Shown here in pieces: positions 8,094-16,502 of a DNA stretch of 64,000 nt; within the stretch, counting starts at the first letter, position 1, and each line of letters starts with the position of its first letter. The stretch spans positions 268,368 through 332,367 of the forward strand of contig NZ_JACHLR010000004.1 of assembly GCF_014204535.1 (NCBI RefSeq), in the 5' to 3' direction. The notes beneath the pieces were generated by a model that made no database searches, was not told the origin of the DNA, and saw only the letters and a program-made list of their open reading frames with translations. Both the position numbers and the translations under genes were made by a program. Source of the stretch: Novosphingobium chloroacetimidivorans. GTDB taxonomy: Bacteria; Pseudomonadota; Alphaproteobacteria; Sphingomonadales; Sphingomonadaceae.

Positions 8094-9008
8094 TTAACCG
8101 AAGCTTGAGGCGAGCGATCCCATCAGCAGCGCCCACCCGTCCACAAGGACGAACAGCAGCAGCTTGAAGGGTAGTGAAACCACCATCGGGCTCATCATCA
8201 TCATGCCGAGACTCATGAGCACCGAGGAGACGACGAGGTCGATCACCAGGAACGGCAGGAACAGCATGAAGCCGATCTGGAACGCGGTCTTGAGCTCGCT
8301 GGTGACGAAGGCGGGCAGCAGGATCGAGAACGGCACGTCGTTGGACGTCTGGAACTTGGGCGCCTTGGCCATCTCCGCGAACATCGCCAGGTCGCGCTGG
8401 CGAGTCTGGCGGATCATGAAGTGGTGGAACTCCTGCCCCGCGTTCTGGATCGCCTGCTCGGCGTTGATGGTGCCGGCCGAGTAGGGCTGGATCGCGCGGT
8501 TGCTCACTTGCTCCAGCGTCGGGGCCATGACGAACAGCGAGAGGAACAGCGAAAGCCCGATCAGCACCTGGTTGGGCGGAGACTGTTGCAGGCCGAGCGC
8601 CTGGCGCAGGATCGACAGCACGATCAGCACGCGCGTGAAGCTGGTCATCATCAGGATCAGGCTGGGCAGGATCGTCAGCAGCCCCATGATCATGAGGAGC
8701 TGCAGCGACAGGGTCATGCCTTGGCCACCGGTGCCGCCCATCGACCCGAATGCGCGGTCGAGCGCGCCGGGGATGGCGGAGGGGGCTGCGGCTTGCGCCT
8801 GGGCGAAGGCTTGGGTGGGGAGCAGGAGGAGGGTGGTGACTGCGAGCCCCGCTAGCAACCCTTTCTTCGTCGCCCCCGCGAAGGCGGGGGCCCCGCTGCC
8901 TTGCGCAATCGCACCGATGTCGAAAGAAGAAGCGGGGTCCCCGCCTGCGCGGGGACGACGGTCGTCGGTGTGGCGGGTTGCAGTCAGATGCGAGAACGGG
9001 GGCTTCAC
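8094..9008 (-). CDS. fliP: Flagellar export gate protein FliP with repeat-derived N-terminus
   Basis: A 304-residue protein that forms the export channel with FliQ and FliR. The family part is clear: a cleavable signal-like segment (about residues 50-70), then LQLLMIMGLLTILPSLILMM, the conserved MTSFTRVLIVLSILRQALG, and the C-terminal SLGMMMMSPMVVSLPFK. Residues about 15-49 are unusual: they are the translation of a dispersed palindromic repeat (RRPRAGGDP ... APAFAGATKK). I keep the GTG start at 9008 because its GTGA overlaps the fliO stop and a GGAG lies 9 bases upstream. A TTG at 8858, after the repeat, has only a purine run that is too close. The real start remains open. Confidence 0.93.
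   Translation of the reverse strand: MKPPFSHLTATRHTDDRRPRAGGDPASSFDIGAIAQGSGAPAFAGATKKGLLAGLAVTTLLLLPTQAFAQAQAAAPSAIPGALDRAFGSMGGTGGQGMTLSLQLLMIMGLLTILPSLILMMTSFTRVLIVLSILRQALGLQQSPPNQVLIGLSLFLSLFVMAPTLEQVSNRAIQPYSAGTINAEQAIQNAGQEFHHFMIRQTRQRDLAMFAEMAKAPKFQTSNDVPFSILLPAFVTSELKTAFQIGFMLFLPFLVIDLVVSSVLMSLGMMMMSPMVVSLPFKLLLFVLVDGWALLMGSLASSFG
8868..8960. repeat. Dispersed paired palindrome (family A, copy 2) inside fliP
   Basis: The left arm begins CGTCGCCCCCGCGAAGGCGG and the right arm ends CCTGCGCGGGGACGACG. It is the same element as copy 1 but lies within the 5' end of fliP, where it is open in frame. Confidence 0.85.
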
Positions 9009-9292
9009 TCCACGATCTCCGTCGTCACCGGCCGCGCACGCGCCGGCGCCTCGGCCAGGCGCGTCAGGCCATTGCGGCCGGCAGAGACCAGGATCTCACG
9101 CCCATGAAATTCGATTACCGCCAGCTTCAGCGTGGGCGAGAGCATGGTGGTCTCGATCACCCGCACCGACTTGCCGGCACCGCCGCCGATGCCGGCCTTG
9201 GCCTGGACCTTCTGGGCCAGCTTCAGGCAGCCCCAGATCGCCAGGCCGATCAGCGGCAGCATGATCAGCAGCTTGAGAATGTACCAAAGCAT
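9005..9292 (-). CDS. fliO: Flagellar biosynthesis protein FliO
   Basis: A 95-residue protein with one N-terminal membrane segment (about residues 3-24) and a short cytosolic domain containing KSVRVIETTMLSPTLKLAVI and GREILVSAG. This is the usual FliO layout: a transient scaffold for FliP ring assembly in the membrane. It starts in an ATGA overlap with fliN and ends in a GTGA overlap with fliP, so translation of fliN, fliO and fliP is probably coupled. Confidence 0.88.
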   Translation of the reverse strand: MLWYILKLLIMLPLIGLAIWGCLKLAQKVQAKAGIGGGAGKSVRVIETTMLSPTLKLAVIEFHGREILVSAGRNGLTRLAEAPARARPVTTEIVE

Positions 9293-9627
9293 CAGCCCCC
9301 GGCCCCGCCAGGATAGGAGCTCCCGGCACCCAATGCTGCGAAGTCGACAGGGGCGATCTCGGGCACGGGGGCGCTTTGCTGCTCGCCGGCGAGTTCGACG
9401 ATGCGCAGGCCGAAGCGGCCGTTCTGCGCCACGATCTCGCCCTTGGCGATCGGCTTGCCGTTGACCATGACGTCGAGCAGCTCATCGGTCAGGCGGTCGA
9501 GGATGACGACGCTTTCCTGGCCCAGCGAGAGCACGTCCTTGAGCTTCATGTCGGTGCGGCCGAGTTCGACCGAGAGGCGGACGTCGACATCCTTGAGGAA
9601 GTCGAAGCCGCGCGGATGGATGGACAT
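9292..9627 (-). CDS. fliN: Flagellar motor switch protein FliN
   Basis: A 111-residue C-ring protein. The SpoA domain covers about residues 20-90, with DVLSLGQESVVILDRLTDE and VNGKPIAKGEIVAQNGRFG, the hallmark of FliN. I chose ATG 9627 because GGGGAG lies 6 bases upstream; the frame extends further upstream but without such a site. The C-terminal tail is Pro/Gly-rich. The gene lies between fliM and fliO in the usual order. Confidence 0.94.
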   Translation of the reverse strand: MSIHPRGFDFLKDVDVRLSVELGRTDMKLKDVLSLGQESVVILDRLTDELLDVMVNGKPIAKGEIVAQNGRFGLRIVELAGEQQSAPVPEIAPVDFAALGAGSSYPGGAGG

Positions 9628-9685
9628 AGTGAACTCCCCAGTTCGATGAACGTCTGGTAAATCGGGACGGTAAAGAATTGGTGAA

Positions 9686-10579
9686 TCAGAACGCGGTGGT
9701 GATCTGTACCGCGACGCGATCCTCGAACTCACCGATCATCCCGGTTGCGACGGTCCGCTCGCCAGCCTTGAGGGGCACGTTGCGCGCGACCGCGACCGGG
9801 ATCACGTCGCCCGGGCGCAGCGCGGCGAGGCGGGTGAACGGCACCATCATGTCGACCAGCACCGCCGTCAGCGTGATCGGCAGCGAGGCGAAAGGCTCGC
9901 TCATCGGATCGGGCGCGTGCGGCGTCGAGGGCTTGGGCAGCTTGCGCTCGCGGCCGGCGAACAGCGCGGCGAGCGTCGCCTGCGGGAACGTCAGCGACAG
10001 CATCCACGGCTCGCAGCCCGGCTCCTCGATCGCCATCGCCAGTTCGAACACGGTCTGATCGGGCGTGAACGGCGCGATCTGCGACAGGCGTGTGTCGCGT
10101 TGCAGCGGCACGGCCGGCAATGCGCCGCCCAGGGCTTCCTGCAGCGCGGCGGCGAGCGTCTGCTCCAGCCGGCCGATCAGCAACTCTGCCGAAAGCGGGA
10201 AGGCGGTCGGAAGAGGGTTGGGCACGGTGCCGCGGCCACCGAACGCGCGGTCGACCAGGCGGAACACCGGGTCGGCGGCGCACGTCAGCAGAACCTGGTG
10301 ACGCTCCGGCCCGATGCCGAGCACGGCGTAGCTGGCAAGGCTGGTCGCCTCTTCGCCGAGCTGGCCGGCGGACAGTGCGCGTGGAGCATCGAGGCGGACG
10401 GTGGGAGCCTCGCTGCCGGACAGCCGCGCGAGCCCGTTCGCCAGCGTCAGCGCCAGGCGGCCGGCCAGCAGCGCCAGCGAGGGCAGCAGGTCGGCATCGG
10501 CGGGCGCCGTCGGCCCGAGCAGCTCGGGGCAATGCTGCGCCGCCATGCGGTCGGCGATGAAGGAGCGTTCGGGCCGCAC
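9686..10579 (-). CDS. fliM: Flagellar motor switch protein FliM (lacks CheY-binding N-terminus)
   Basis: A 297-residue C-ring protein that links FliG to FliN. The central CheC-like domain (about residues 40-190) and the C-terminal SpoA domain (about 215-295, with PITLTAVLVDMMVPFTRLAALRPGDVIPV) are present. It is shorter than usual (about 320-360). The N-terminus (GTG start, RPERSFIADRMAAQHCPELL) does not contain the LSQ-EIDALL motif that binds phosphorylated CheY in canonical FliM. The gap to fliL is 8 bases. Divergence could mean that switching is controlled differently here. Confidence 0.88.
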   Translation of the reverse strand: MRPERSFIADRMAAQHCPELLGPTAPADADLLPSLALLAGRLALTLANGLARLSGSEAPTVRLDAPRALSAGQLGEEATSLASYAVLGIGPERHQVLLTCAADPVFRLVDRAFGGRGTVPNPLPTAFPLSAELLIGRLEQTLAAALQEALGGALPAVPLQRDTRLSQIAPFTPDQTVFELAMAIEEPGCEPWMLSLTFPQATLAALFAGRERKLPKPSTPHAPDPMSEPFASLPITLTAVLVDMMVPFTRLAALRPGDVIPVAVARNVPLKAGERTVATGMIGEFEDRVAVQITTAF

Positions 10580-10587
10580 GGGTTGCC

Positions 10588-11169
10588 TTACTGGATGATG
10601 AAGCTGCGGAAGAAGACGTCGTCGATGCCGCCGAACCCCTCTTCCTCGGTGAGGACGTGGTTGATCGCAGCCGTTAGCCGCTTTTGCAGCAGTTCCTTGC
10701 CCTCGATCGAAGTGACCTGCTCTTCCGAGGTATCGGCGAGCACGTTGAGGATGGCCGAGCGGATCGCCAGCTCATGCTCCTTCTGCCACATCAGCACGCG
10801 GCCATCGCGGCGGGTGGAGGCGGCCAGGCTCACCTGGATCAGTGAGTCGGTACCTTTGAGGTTAGAGGTGAAATCGCCGTCGTAGGTGTAGTAGGCGGTG
10901 CGGTACTCACTGCCGCCTTGGCCGTAGACCGCCTCGGCACCGCCCTCTTCCTCGCCTTCCTTCTTGGGTGCGTAGGGATCTTCCTCGCCCTTGCGGATCA
11001 GCTTGGGATTGTTGTCTTCCTTGGCCTCGGCATGGCTGCCGATCAGGCCTGCCTGCATCAGGCCGAACACGCCGCCCCCGCCGACGCCGAGCAGGACCAC
11101 GCCGCCGATCGCCTTTATCAGGATGCCCTTGCCCTTCTTCTTGGGCGTCTTCTCGGTATCGTCGCTCAT
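10588..11169 (-). CDS. fliL: Flagellar basal body-associated protein FliL
   Basis: A 193-residue single-pass inner-membrane protein that sits around the stator and supports torque. It has a Lys-rich cytosolic start (EKTPKKKGKG), one membrane helix (about residues 15-37), a charged linker, and a periplasmic stomatin-like domain ending in FGGIDDVFFRSFIIQ, a family C-terminus. The linker is rich in Glu and Lys (about residues 55-75). The position before fliM matches other proteobacterial operons. Confidence 0.92.
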   Translation of the reverse strand: MSDDTEKTPKKKGKGILIKAIGGVVLLGVGGGGVFGLMQAGLIGSHAEAKEDNNPKLIRKGEEDPYAPKKEGEEEGGAEAVYGQGGSEYRTAYYTYDGDFTSNLKGTDSLIQVSLAASTRRDGRVLMWQKEHELAIRSAILNVLADTSEEQVTSIEGKELLQKRLTAAINHVLTEEEGFGGIDDVFFRSFIIQ

Positions 11170-11200
11170 CGTGCTACCTTGGGGACCTCAATCACGGGGT

Positions 11201-12976
11201 TCAGGCGTAAATGCCGCTGCGTCGCGGTGACGCCGGAGTGGATGGGCCGCGTTCATCGTCTTTGCCCCGGTGATGGTTAACAGACTGCTCACGTGGCTGG
11301 CTGCGCTCACCCGGAGCCGCACGATCGCGCGACGCCTGCTGGTTCGCCGCCTGCTGCTGCGTGGTCTGGGCGTTGGTGGCGCCGGCCGTGTCCTGCTGCT
11401 GCTGGTTCTGAGCGTCGCGGCGGGCGCTCTCGTTCGATGGATCGCCGACAGCGCTGGAGAGCGACGCGGCCGCTGCGGCGTGAACCGCGGGAGCAAAGGC
11501 GGGGTCGGCACTGCCCAGGGTGACGTGGATATGTGAATCCGCGGCACGCAGGTTCAGCGAGATCGCGCCGAAGTCCTCGTGCACCAGCGCGGCGCGGACT
11601 GTCTGGGGCGCGGCGGCGGCGCGCGCCTCGGTGATGCGATCGACCAGCGCGGCGATGTCCTGCGTGGGTGTTGTCGGCGCATTCGGGGTAACGATCGGCG
11701 CTGCCGGTGCGGCGCGCAGTTCGGAGGCGATCGGCGCGGCAGCGTCGCTGCGCACGGGTTGTACCATGCCATCGTTGCTCACGGCTGCGATGGCGCTCGA
11801 CTCGACCGGCTTGTGCTCGGCGACTTGCAGCTGGACTGGGGTGATCGTCGCCGTGCGCGCCAGGGACAGGTCGCTGGCAGTGCGAGGCTCAGCCGCTTGC
11901 GCAAGCCTGGCAGCAGGCTCCTGCGGCATGGCGATCGTCGGCTCGGCCGCCGGCGCTCGGTCAGCGATTGCCGGAGGCGCGGGACGGACGCTTTTGCTTG
12001 CCGGAGCAACGGGTGCGTTCAGCACCGCGGCGATGGCGACCGTGCTCGCGGTCTGTTCGACGATCGATGACGGCGTGGTGGTCTGAGCGGGCGCTTGCGC
12101 TTGCGGAACGATCACGGGGGACGGGGTCGTGCTCGCCGGTGTGCGCACCAGCATGTTGGCCGGGACGATGTCGGCTGCGTGTACCGGTGCAGGGCTTGCC
12201 GGCAGCGCGACCATGGTTGCAACTGGGGCATCGGCGGCGGGAAGGGTGGCGTCCGGGGTCACACTTGCCGTAACCGCTTGCGCTTGCCCCGAACCGTTGC
12301 TGCGCTGCGTTATAGCGCCAAGGCCGGATGCTGCAGGCAGCGCGCTTGCTTGCGCGGTCTGCGCCTGCCTCGATGCGTTGCTGCGCGCAGTGGTCATAGC
12401 GGCGGATGTGGTTGCCGCCGGAGCGGCGCTTGCCTGCACGGCTTGCGCCTGCCGTGGTGCTCTGCTGCGCGTGGTCGCTGGTGCGGCATCCCTGGCGGGT
12501 AGCAGCGGGGCGGTGCGCTGTTCCTGCGATGCCATCGCCAGCGAAGTGGCCTGAACCACGGCAGCTTCGGGAGCGGCACTGTCTACAGGTTGACGCGAAG
12601 GCGGCAGGTCAACCGGGATCTCGGCCCCGGTCTCGACCGCGGCGGGCTCGATCTTGTCTGCCGGGCTGTCGGCCGCGGCAAGGTCATGGGGAGCCGGTAG
12701 CTTGCCGTCCGGCAAGATCTTGCCGCTGGGCTTGCCGGCAAGGCCGGTCTTGCCGGTGACGACGGGCTGCGCGACGGTCGGCTTTGTTGGCACATCGATG
12801 GGCATCGGCTGAGCTGCCGGAGTAGCGGGCGCCTCGATCGCCAGCACGGAGCCGGTGAGTACCGCCGAAAAATCCACGATCTGCGTGCTTTCGCCGCTTG
12901 GCCCTGCAGAGGCGGCCGGCAGGACCGCGCCCGGCAGAGCCAAGGCTGGAGCAGCAGTTGCGGAGACTTCGATCAT
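11201..12976 (-). CDS. fliK: Flagellar hook-length control protein FliK
   Basis: A 591-residue secreted ruler that stops hook growth and triggers the FlhB switch. Residues up to about 450 are low-complexity and rich in Ala, Pro, Thr and Gln, with degenerate repeats (RSNASRQAQTAQASA-like). The C-terminal domain (about 455-530) has VRAALVHEDFGAISLNLRAADSHIHVTL, the beta-rich Flg_hook core, followed by a Gln-rich disordered tail. I chose ATG 12976 (MIEVSATAAP); an upstream GTG at 12988 is possible. Assignment rests on this domain plus its place between fliJ and fliL. Confidence 0.85.
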   Translation of the reverse strand: MIEVSATAAPALALPGAVLPAASAGPSGESTQIVDFSAVLTGSVLAIEAPATPAAQPMPIDVPTKPTVAQPVVTGKTGLAGKPSGKILPDGKLPAPHDLAAADSPADKIEPAAVETGAEIPVDLPPSRQPVDSAAPEAAVVQATSLAMASQEQRTAPLLPARDAAPATTRSRAPRQAQAVQASAAPAATTSAAMTTARSNASRQAQTAQASALPAASGLGAITQRSNGSGQAQAVTASVTPDATLPAADAPVATMVALPASPAPVHAADIVPANMLVRTPASTTPSPVIVPQAQAPAQTTTPSSIVEQTASTVAIAAVLNAPVAPASKSVRPAPPAIADRAPAAEPTIAMPQEPAARLAQAAEPRTASDLSLARTATITPVQLQVAEHKPVESSAIAAVSNDGMVQPVRSDAAAPIASELRAAPAAPIVTPNAPTTPTQDIAALVDRITEARAAAAPQTVRAALVHEDFGAISLNLRAADSHIHVTLGSADPAFAPAVHAAAAASLSSAVGDPSNESARRDAQNQQQQDTAGATNAQTTQQQAANQQASRDRAAPGERSQPREQSVNHHRGKDDERGPSTPASPRRSGIYA

Positions 12977-13009
12977 GAACCGGCACACTCGCTTTAGAGA
13001 CGCAGTTAA

Positions 13010-13438
13010 CTATACAAGGTCCGTGCCAGTTTGCTTGCGGCTGCCCAGAGCGGGTGTTTCAGCACCGCGGGCGATTAGCTTTTCCTGCAACCGGAAGCGC
13101 TCTTCGACCGCCGAGCGGCGGCGTTCGGCTTCCGCCAGCGTGCGCAGCTTGGCGTCGGCGATCGCTTCGGCGCGCTGGGCGTCGGCGCGGGTGTTGCGCG
13201 TCAGCATGCCCAGGCCATCGACGAAGCCCGCGAGCTGGCGCAGCGAGGCGCCGTCCTGCGAACCGCGCCGGGCGCCGTAATCGGCGGCCAGCTTGCCGGT
13301 GCGGTCGGTGAGCGTGCGCAATTGCGAGAGCGTACTCTCCGCCTCGGCGGCCTCGCGCGCGGCCGTCTGCTTGGCGATGGCGCGGATCTTCTCGAGCCGC
13401 TTGAGGCGCAGCAGGCGGGCGCGTTCCTCAGCGTTCAT
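13010..13438 (-). CDS. fliJ: Flagellar export protein FliJ
   Basis: A 142-residue protein, almost entirely charged coiled coil, with heptad-like ERARLLRLKRLEKIRAIAKQ at the start and AEAERRRSAVEERFRLQEKL near the end. FliJ is the central stalk of the FliI ATPase and also escorts chaperones to FlhA. I chose ATG 13438, with GGAAG 8 bases upstream; ATG 13453 is an alternative. It lies directly after fliI, with a palindromic repeat between them. Confidence 0.85.
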   Translation of the reverse strand: MNAEERARLLRLKRLEKIRAIAKQTAAREAAEAESTLSQLRTLTDRTGKLAADYGARRGSQDGASLRQLAGFVDGLGMLTRNTRADAQRAEAIADAKLRTLAEAERRRSAVEERFRLQEKLIARGAETPALGSRKQTGTDLV

Positions 13439-13470
13439 TGGCGATGCTTCCATGACCCGCACCCCGTCCC

Positions 13471-13542
13471 CGTTCGTGTCGAGCGAAGTCGAGACACGCA
13501 CACGCGGAGCCAGCGTGTCTCGACTTCGCTTGACACGAACGG
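13471..13542. repeat. Dispersed palindrome (family C) between fliI and fliJ
   Basis: Two arms of about 28 bases, CGTTCGTGTCGAGCGAAGTC... and its near-perfect inverse ending CTTGACACGAACG, enclose a short spacer. Only one copy is seen in this window. It could form a long hairpin in the fliI-fliJ transcript and so lower expression of downstream genes. Confidence 0.8.
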
Positions 13543-13562
13543 AGGTTGGGAAGGCACCAAGA

Positions 13563-14888
13563 CTACGAACTCAGCAGCGCTGCCAGTTGAGCGGCGCTGG
13601 TATCCAGGTCGATCACCTCGCCGCCGATCTGGCAAAGGAAGGCCGTCAGCAGCTCGTTCATCGCGATGGCCCTGTCGAGCTGCGGGTCGGCGCCCGGGCG
13701 GTAGGCGCCCATCAGGACTAGGTCGCGGTTGGCCTCGTAGCTGGCGGTCAGCGCGCGGAACTCTCGGGCGAGCTTCTGGTGCTGGGGCGAGACGATGTCG
13801 TTCATCACGCGGCTGAGCGAGGCGGCGATGTCGACCGCCGGATACTGCCCGCGCTGGGCCAGTGCACGGTTGAGAACGATATGGCCGTCGAGGATGGCGC
13901 GCGCGGTGTCCACCACCGGGTCGTCCTGGTTGTCGCCATCGGCAAGCACGGTGTAGAGGCCGGTGATCGAGCCGCCGCTCGCCGCCGAGTTGCCGGCGCG
14001 CTCGACCAGCTTGGTGATCGTGGCGAGCGCCGAAGGCGGATACCCGCGCGCTGCACCTGGTTCGCCCAGCAACAGGCCGATCTCGCGCGCGGCGTGGGCG
14101 ACGCGGGTCAGGCTGTCCAGGATCAGCAGCACCTTCTTGCCCTGCGCGCGGAAGTGCTCGGCCATCGAGGTTGCCAGCATGGCGCCGCGCAGGCGCAAGT
14201 TGGGCGCATGGTCGGCGGGCACGGCAACGACGACCGTGCGGTGCCGCTTCTCGTCGTGCATGTGCCGCTCGACGAAGTCGGAAACTTCGCGCGCGCGCTC
14301 GCCGATGAGGCCGACGACGATCACTTCGGCTTGCGCGCCGCGCGCGATCATGTCGATCAGCACCGACTTGCCGACGCCCGAGCCGGCCATGACGCCGACG
14401 CGCTGGCCGACGCCGAAGGTGGTGAGTGCGTTCAAGGAGCGCACGCCGGTGTCGAAGCTTTCGCGGACCGGGCTGCGGTCGAGCGCCGAAGTGCGCAGGC
14501 CCCCCGAGGGCCATTCGCTGCGCACCTGGATCGGCGGCCCGCCGTCGATCGGCAGACCCTCGCCATCGACCGCACGGCCGAGGAACGCGGCGCCCACAGG
14601 CAGCATGCCGGGGCGGCCTTCGGGATAGACGCGCGCGCCGGGGCGCAGCAGGACCGAATCGCCCAGCATCATCATCAGCGTGCGGCCATTGCGAAAGCCG
14701 ATCACTTCGGCGGAAAGCGTCGAGTTGCGGCCGTTCACCACCCGGCACATCGCCCCGACCGGGATCGAGAGGCCGCTTACTTCCAGCAGCCCGTTGTCGC
14801 ACGCGGCGACCAGGCCGTAGCGACGCGGGGCCAGGTCGATCGGCTCGGCGGACAGCTCGCGCAGGATCGGATCGAAGAGGTTCAGCAC
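13563..14888 (-). CDS. fliI: Flagellar export ATPase FliI
   Basis: A 441-residue ATPase that energises loading of the flagellar type III system, related to F1 beta subunits. Walker A is GSGVGKS (residues 169-175). A Walker B-like region LLILDSLTRVAHAAREIGL and the signature GYPPSALATITKLVERAG follow. An F1-like N-terminal beta-barrel covers about residues 20-90. The start is GTG at 14888, overlapping the fliH stop by 7 bases. Confidence 0.97.
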   Translation of the reverse strand: MLNLFDPILRELSAEPIDLAPRRYGLVAACDNGLLEVSGLSIPVGAMCRVVNGRNSTLSAEVIGFRNGRTLMMMLGDSVLLRPGARVYPEGRPGMLPVGAAFLGRAVDGEGLPIDGGPPIQVRSEWPSGGLRTSALDRSPVRESFDTGVRSLNALTTFGVGQRVGVMAGSGVGKSVLIDMIARGAQAEVIVVGLIGERAREVSDFVERHMHDEKRHRTVVVAVPADHAPNLRLRGAMLATSMAEHFRAQGKKVLLILDSLTRVAHAAREIGLLLGEPGAARGYPPSALATITKLVERAGNSAASGGSITGLYTVLADGDNQDDPVVDTARAILDGHIVLNRALAQRGQYPAVDIAASLSRVMNDIVSPQHQKLAREFRALTASYEANRDLVLMGAYRPGADPQLDRAIAMNELLTAFLCQIGGEVIDLDTSAAQLAALLSS

Positions 14889-15493
14889 TGGTGCAGCGCC
14901 TCGGCGATGGCGCGCCGCCAGGTCGCCGGGCCGTCCTCTACGCCGCCGTTAACACCCTCGACGCGGATCGAGCCGCGTTCCAGTGTGGCATCGGGCTGCA
15001 CGTCCCAGTCGGCGCGCATGCGCGGCGCGATCAACGCGAGATCCTGGGGATGGACGCGGATCACGCGATCGTCGTCGGCGCGCGCCAGCATCGCGGCGGC
15101 TGTCGTCACGCGACGGACCAGCAAGTCCTCGTCGAGCGTCAGCGGCGTGATCGCGGCTTCGCACAAGGCGGCGACGGTGTCGCGCAGGCGCTGGCGCAAC
15201 TGCTCTTCAAGCGCCGCATCGAGGCGAGCGAAGGAAAGTGCCAGGCCTTCCGCTGCCTCGGAGTCGTCCAGCGCGATCGCCTCGGCTTCGGCACGGGCGT
15301 CTTCGTAGCCCTTGGTGTAGCCTTGTGCGAACGCCTCGCCGACCGGGTCGGACTCGGGTTCGATCCGGACGGCCTGGATCGGCTCCGGTTCGAGCACGGT
15401 CACGCCGGGCTGGTCGCCATAGCGGCTGCTGGCGCGAAAGCCCGACGACGCCGGCAAGGCGTTCAGCGACAGGCGTGCATAGCCTTCAGACAT
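14882..15493 (-). CDS. fliH: Flagellar assembly protein FliH
   Basis: A 203-residue regulator of FliI that tethers it to the C ring. The middle has EAFAQGYTKGYEDARAEAEA, a typical FliH helix, followed by a V-ATPase E-subunit-like C-terminal domain containing EDLLVRRVTTAAAMLAR and IRVHPQDLALIAPRM. I chose ATG 15493 (MSEGYARL), which overlaps the fliG stop by 8 bases; the longer frame upstream is read inside fliG and is Arg/Ser-rich noise. Confidence 0.88.
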   Translation of the reverse strand: MSEGYARLSLNALPASSGFRASSRYGDQPGVTVLEPEPIQAVRIEPESDPVGEAFAQGYTKGYEDARAEAEAIALDDSEAAEGLALSFARLDAALEEQLRQRLRDTVAALCEAAITPLTLDEDLLVRRVTTAAAMLARADDDRVIRVHPQDLALIAPRMRADWDVQPDATLERGSIRVEGVNGGVEDGPATWRRAIAEALHQC

Positions 15494-16502
15494 ATTCGCC
15501 GTCGCCCGAGCCGAACGCGATCGTCCCGTCGGCCGCCAGCTTGCGCGCGACCGCGACGATCGCCTTCTGCGCCTCGACCACTTCGGCGAGCCTGGTGCGG
15601 CCGCGCGCGGCGATCTCGTCCTTGACGCCATCGGCGGCGCGGCTCGACATCGCGCGGAAGAAGACTTCGCGCTCGCTTTCCGGGATGCCCTTCAGCGCGC
15701 CGATCAGCACGTCGCTTTCGATCTCGCGCAGCAGCGCGCCCATCGATTGCGGATCGAGCACGAACAAGTGCTCGAACTTGAACATCTCTTCCTCGATCTT
15801 GCGCGCCAGGACTTTGTCCATCTTGGCGATCTGCGGCATGACGCGGGCTTCCACCGCCTTGCCGGCGCCGTTGATGATGTCGGCGGCTTCCTTGATGCCG
15901 CCGATCGAAAGCGGGGCCTGGCCATGGCGCTCGCCGATGCGGCGGGTCAGCAGTTCTTCCAGGATGGTGATCGCCTCGGGCGCGACGGGGCCGAGCGTGG
16001 CGATGCGGTGGACGATCTCGCTCTGGTCGGCGGCAGGCAGGGCGTGGAGCACGGCCGCCGCGACTTCGGGATCGAGCTGCACAAGCAGCACCGCGATCAT
16101 CTGCGGGTGCTCGCCCTTGATCAGCGGCGTCAGTGCCTCGGGCACCAGCCAGCGCGCGAGCTCGATGGTCGAGGCCTTCGCCGCAGGGGCGATGCGGCGC
16201 ATCAGGTTGTCGGCCTTCACCTCGCCGACCGCGCGGCCCATCATGTTGCGCACCTGGCCGACACGATCGTGCGCGACGAGGCCGAGCGATTCGGTCTTCT
16301 CGACGAAACCGGCGATGGCGCCGGCGATCACTTCGGGGCCGATCTCGCCGAGCTCGACCATCTTCTGGCCGAGCAGGCGCAGCTCCTCGGGCTCCAGCTC
16401 GGACAGGATGCGGGCAGCCTGGTCCTCCTGCAGCAGCATGACCATGACCGCGGCGTTACCCGCGGGATCGAGGTTCGCCAGAACACTTTTGGGCATGCTC
16501 AT
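15486..16502 (-). CDS. fliG: Flagellar motor switch protein FliG
   Basis: A 338-residue C-ring protein that interacts with MotA and generates torque. The middle domain has the conserved EHPQMIAVLLVQLDP (EHPQ motif) and the C-terminal domain has EEEMFKFEHLFVLDPQSM and LIGALKGIPESEREVFFRAMS, where the torque-critical charged residues lie. It starts in an ATGA overlap with fliF and is normal in length. Confidence 0.97.
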   Translation of the reverse strand: MSMPKSVLANLDPAGNAAVMVMLLQEDQAARILSELEPEELRLLGQKMVELGEIGPEVIAGAIAGFVEKTESLGLVAHDRVGQVRNMMGRAVGEVKADNLMRRIAPAAKASTIELARWLVPEALTPLIKGEHPQMIAVLLVQLDPEVAAAVLHALPAADQSEIVHRIATLGPVAPEAITILEELLTRRIGERHGQAPLSIGGIKEAADIINGAGKAVEARVMPQIAKMDKVLARKIEEEMFKFEHLFVLDPQSMGALLREIESDVLIGALKGIPESEREVFFRAMSSRAADGVKDEIAARGRTRLAEVVEAQKAIVAVARKLAADGTIAFGSGDGEYV

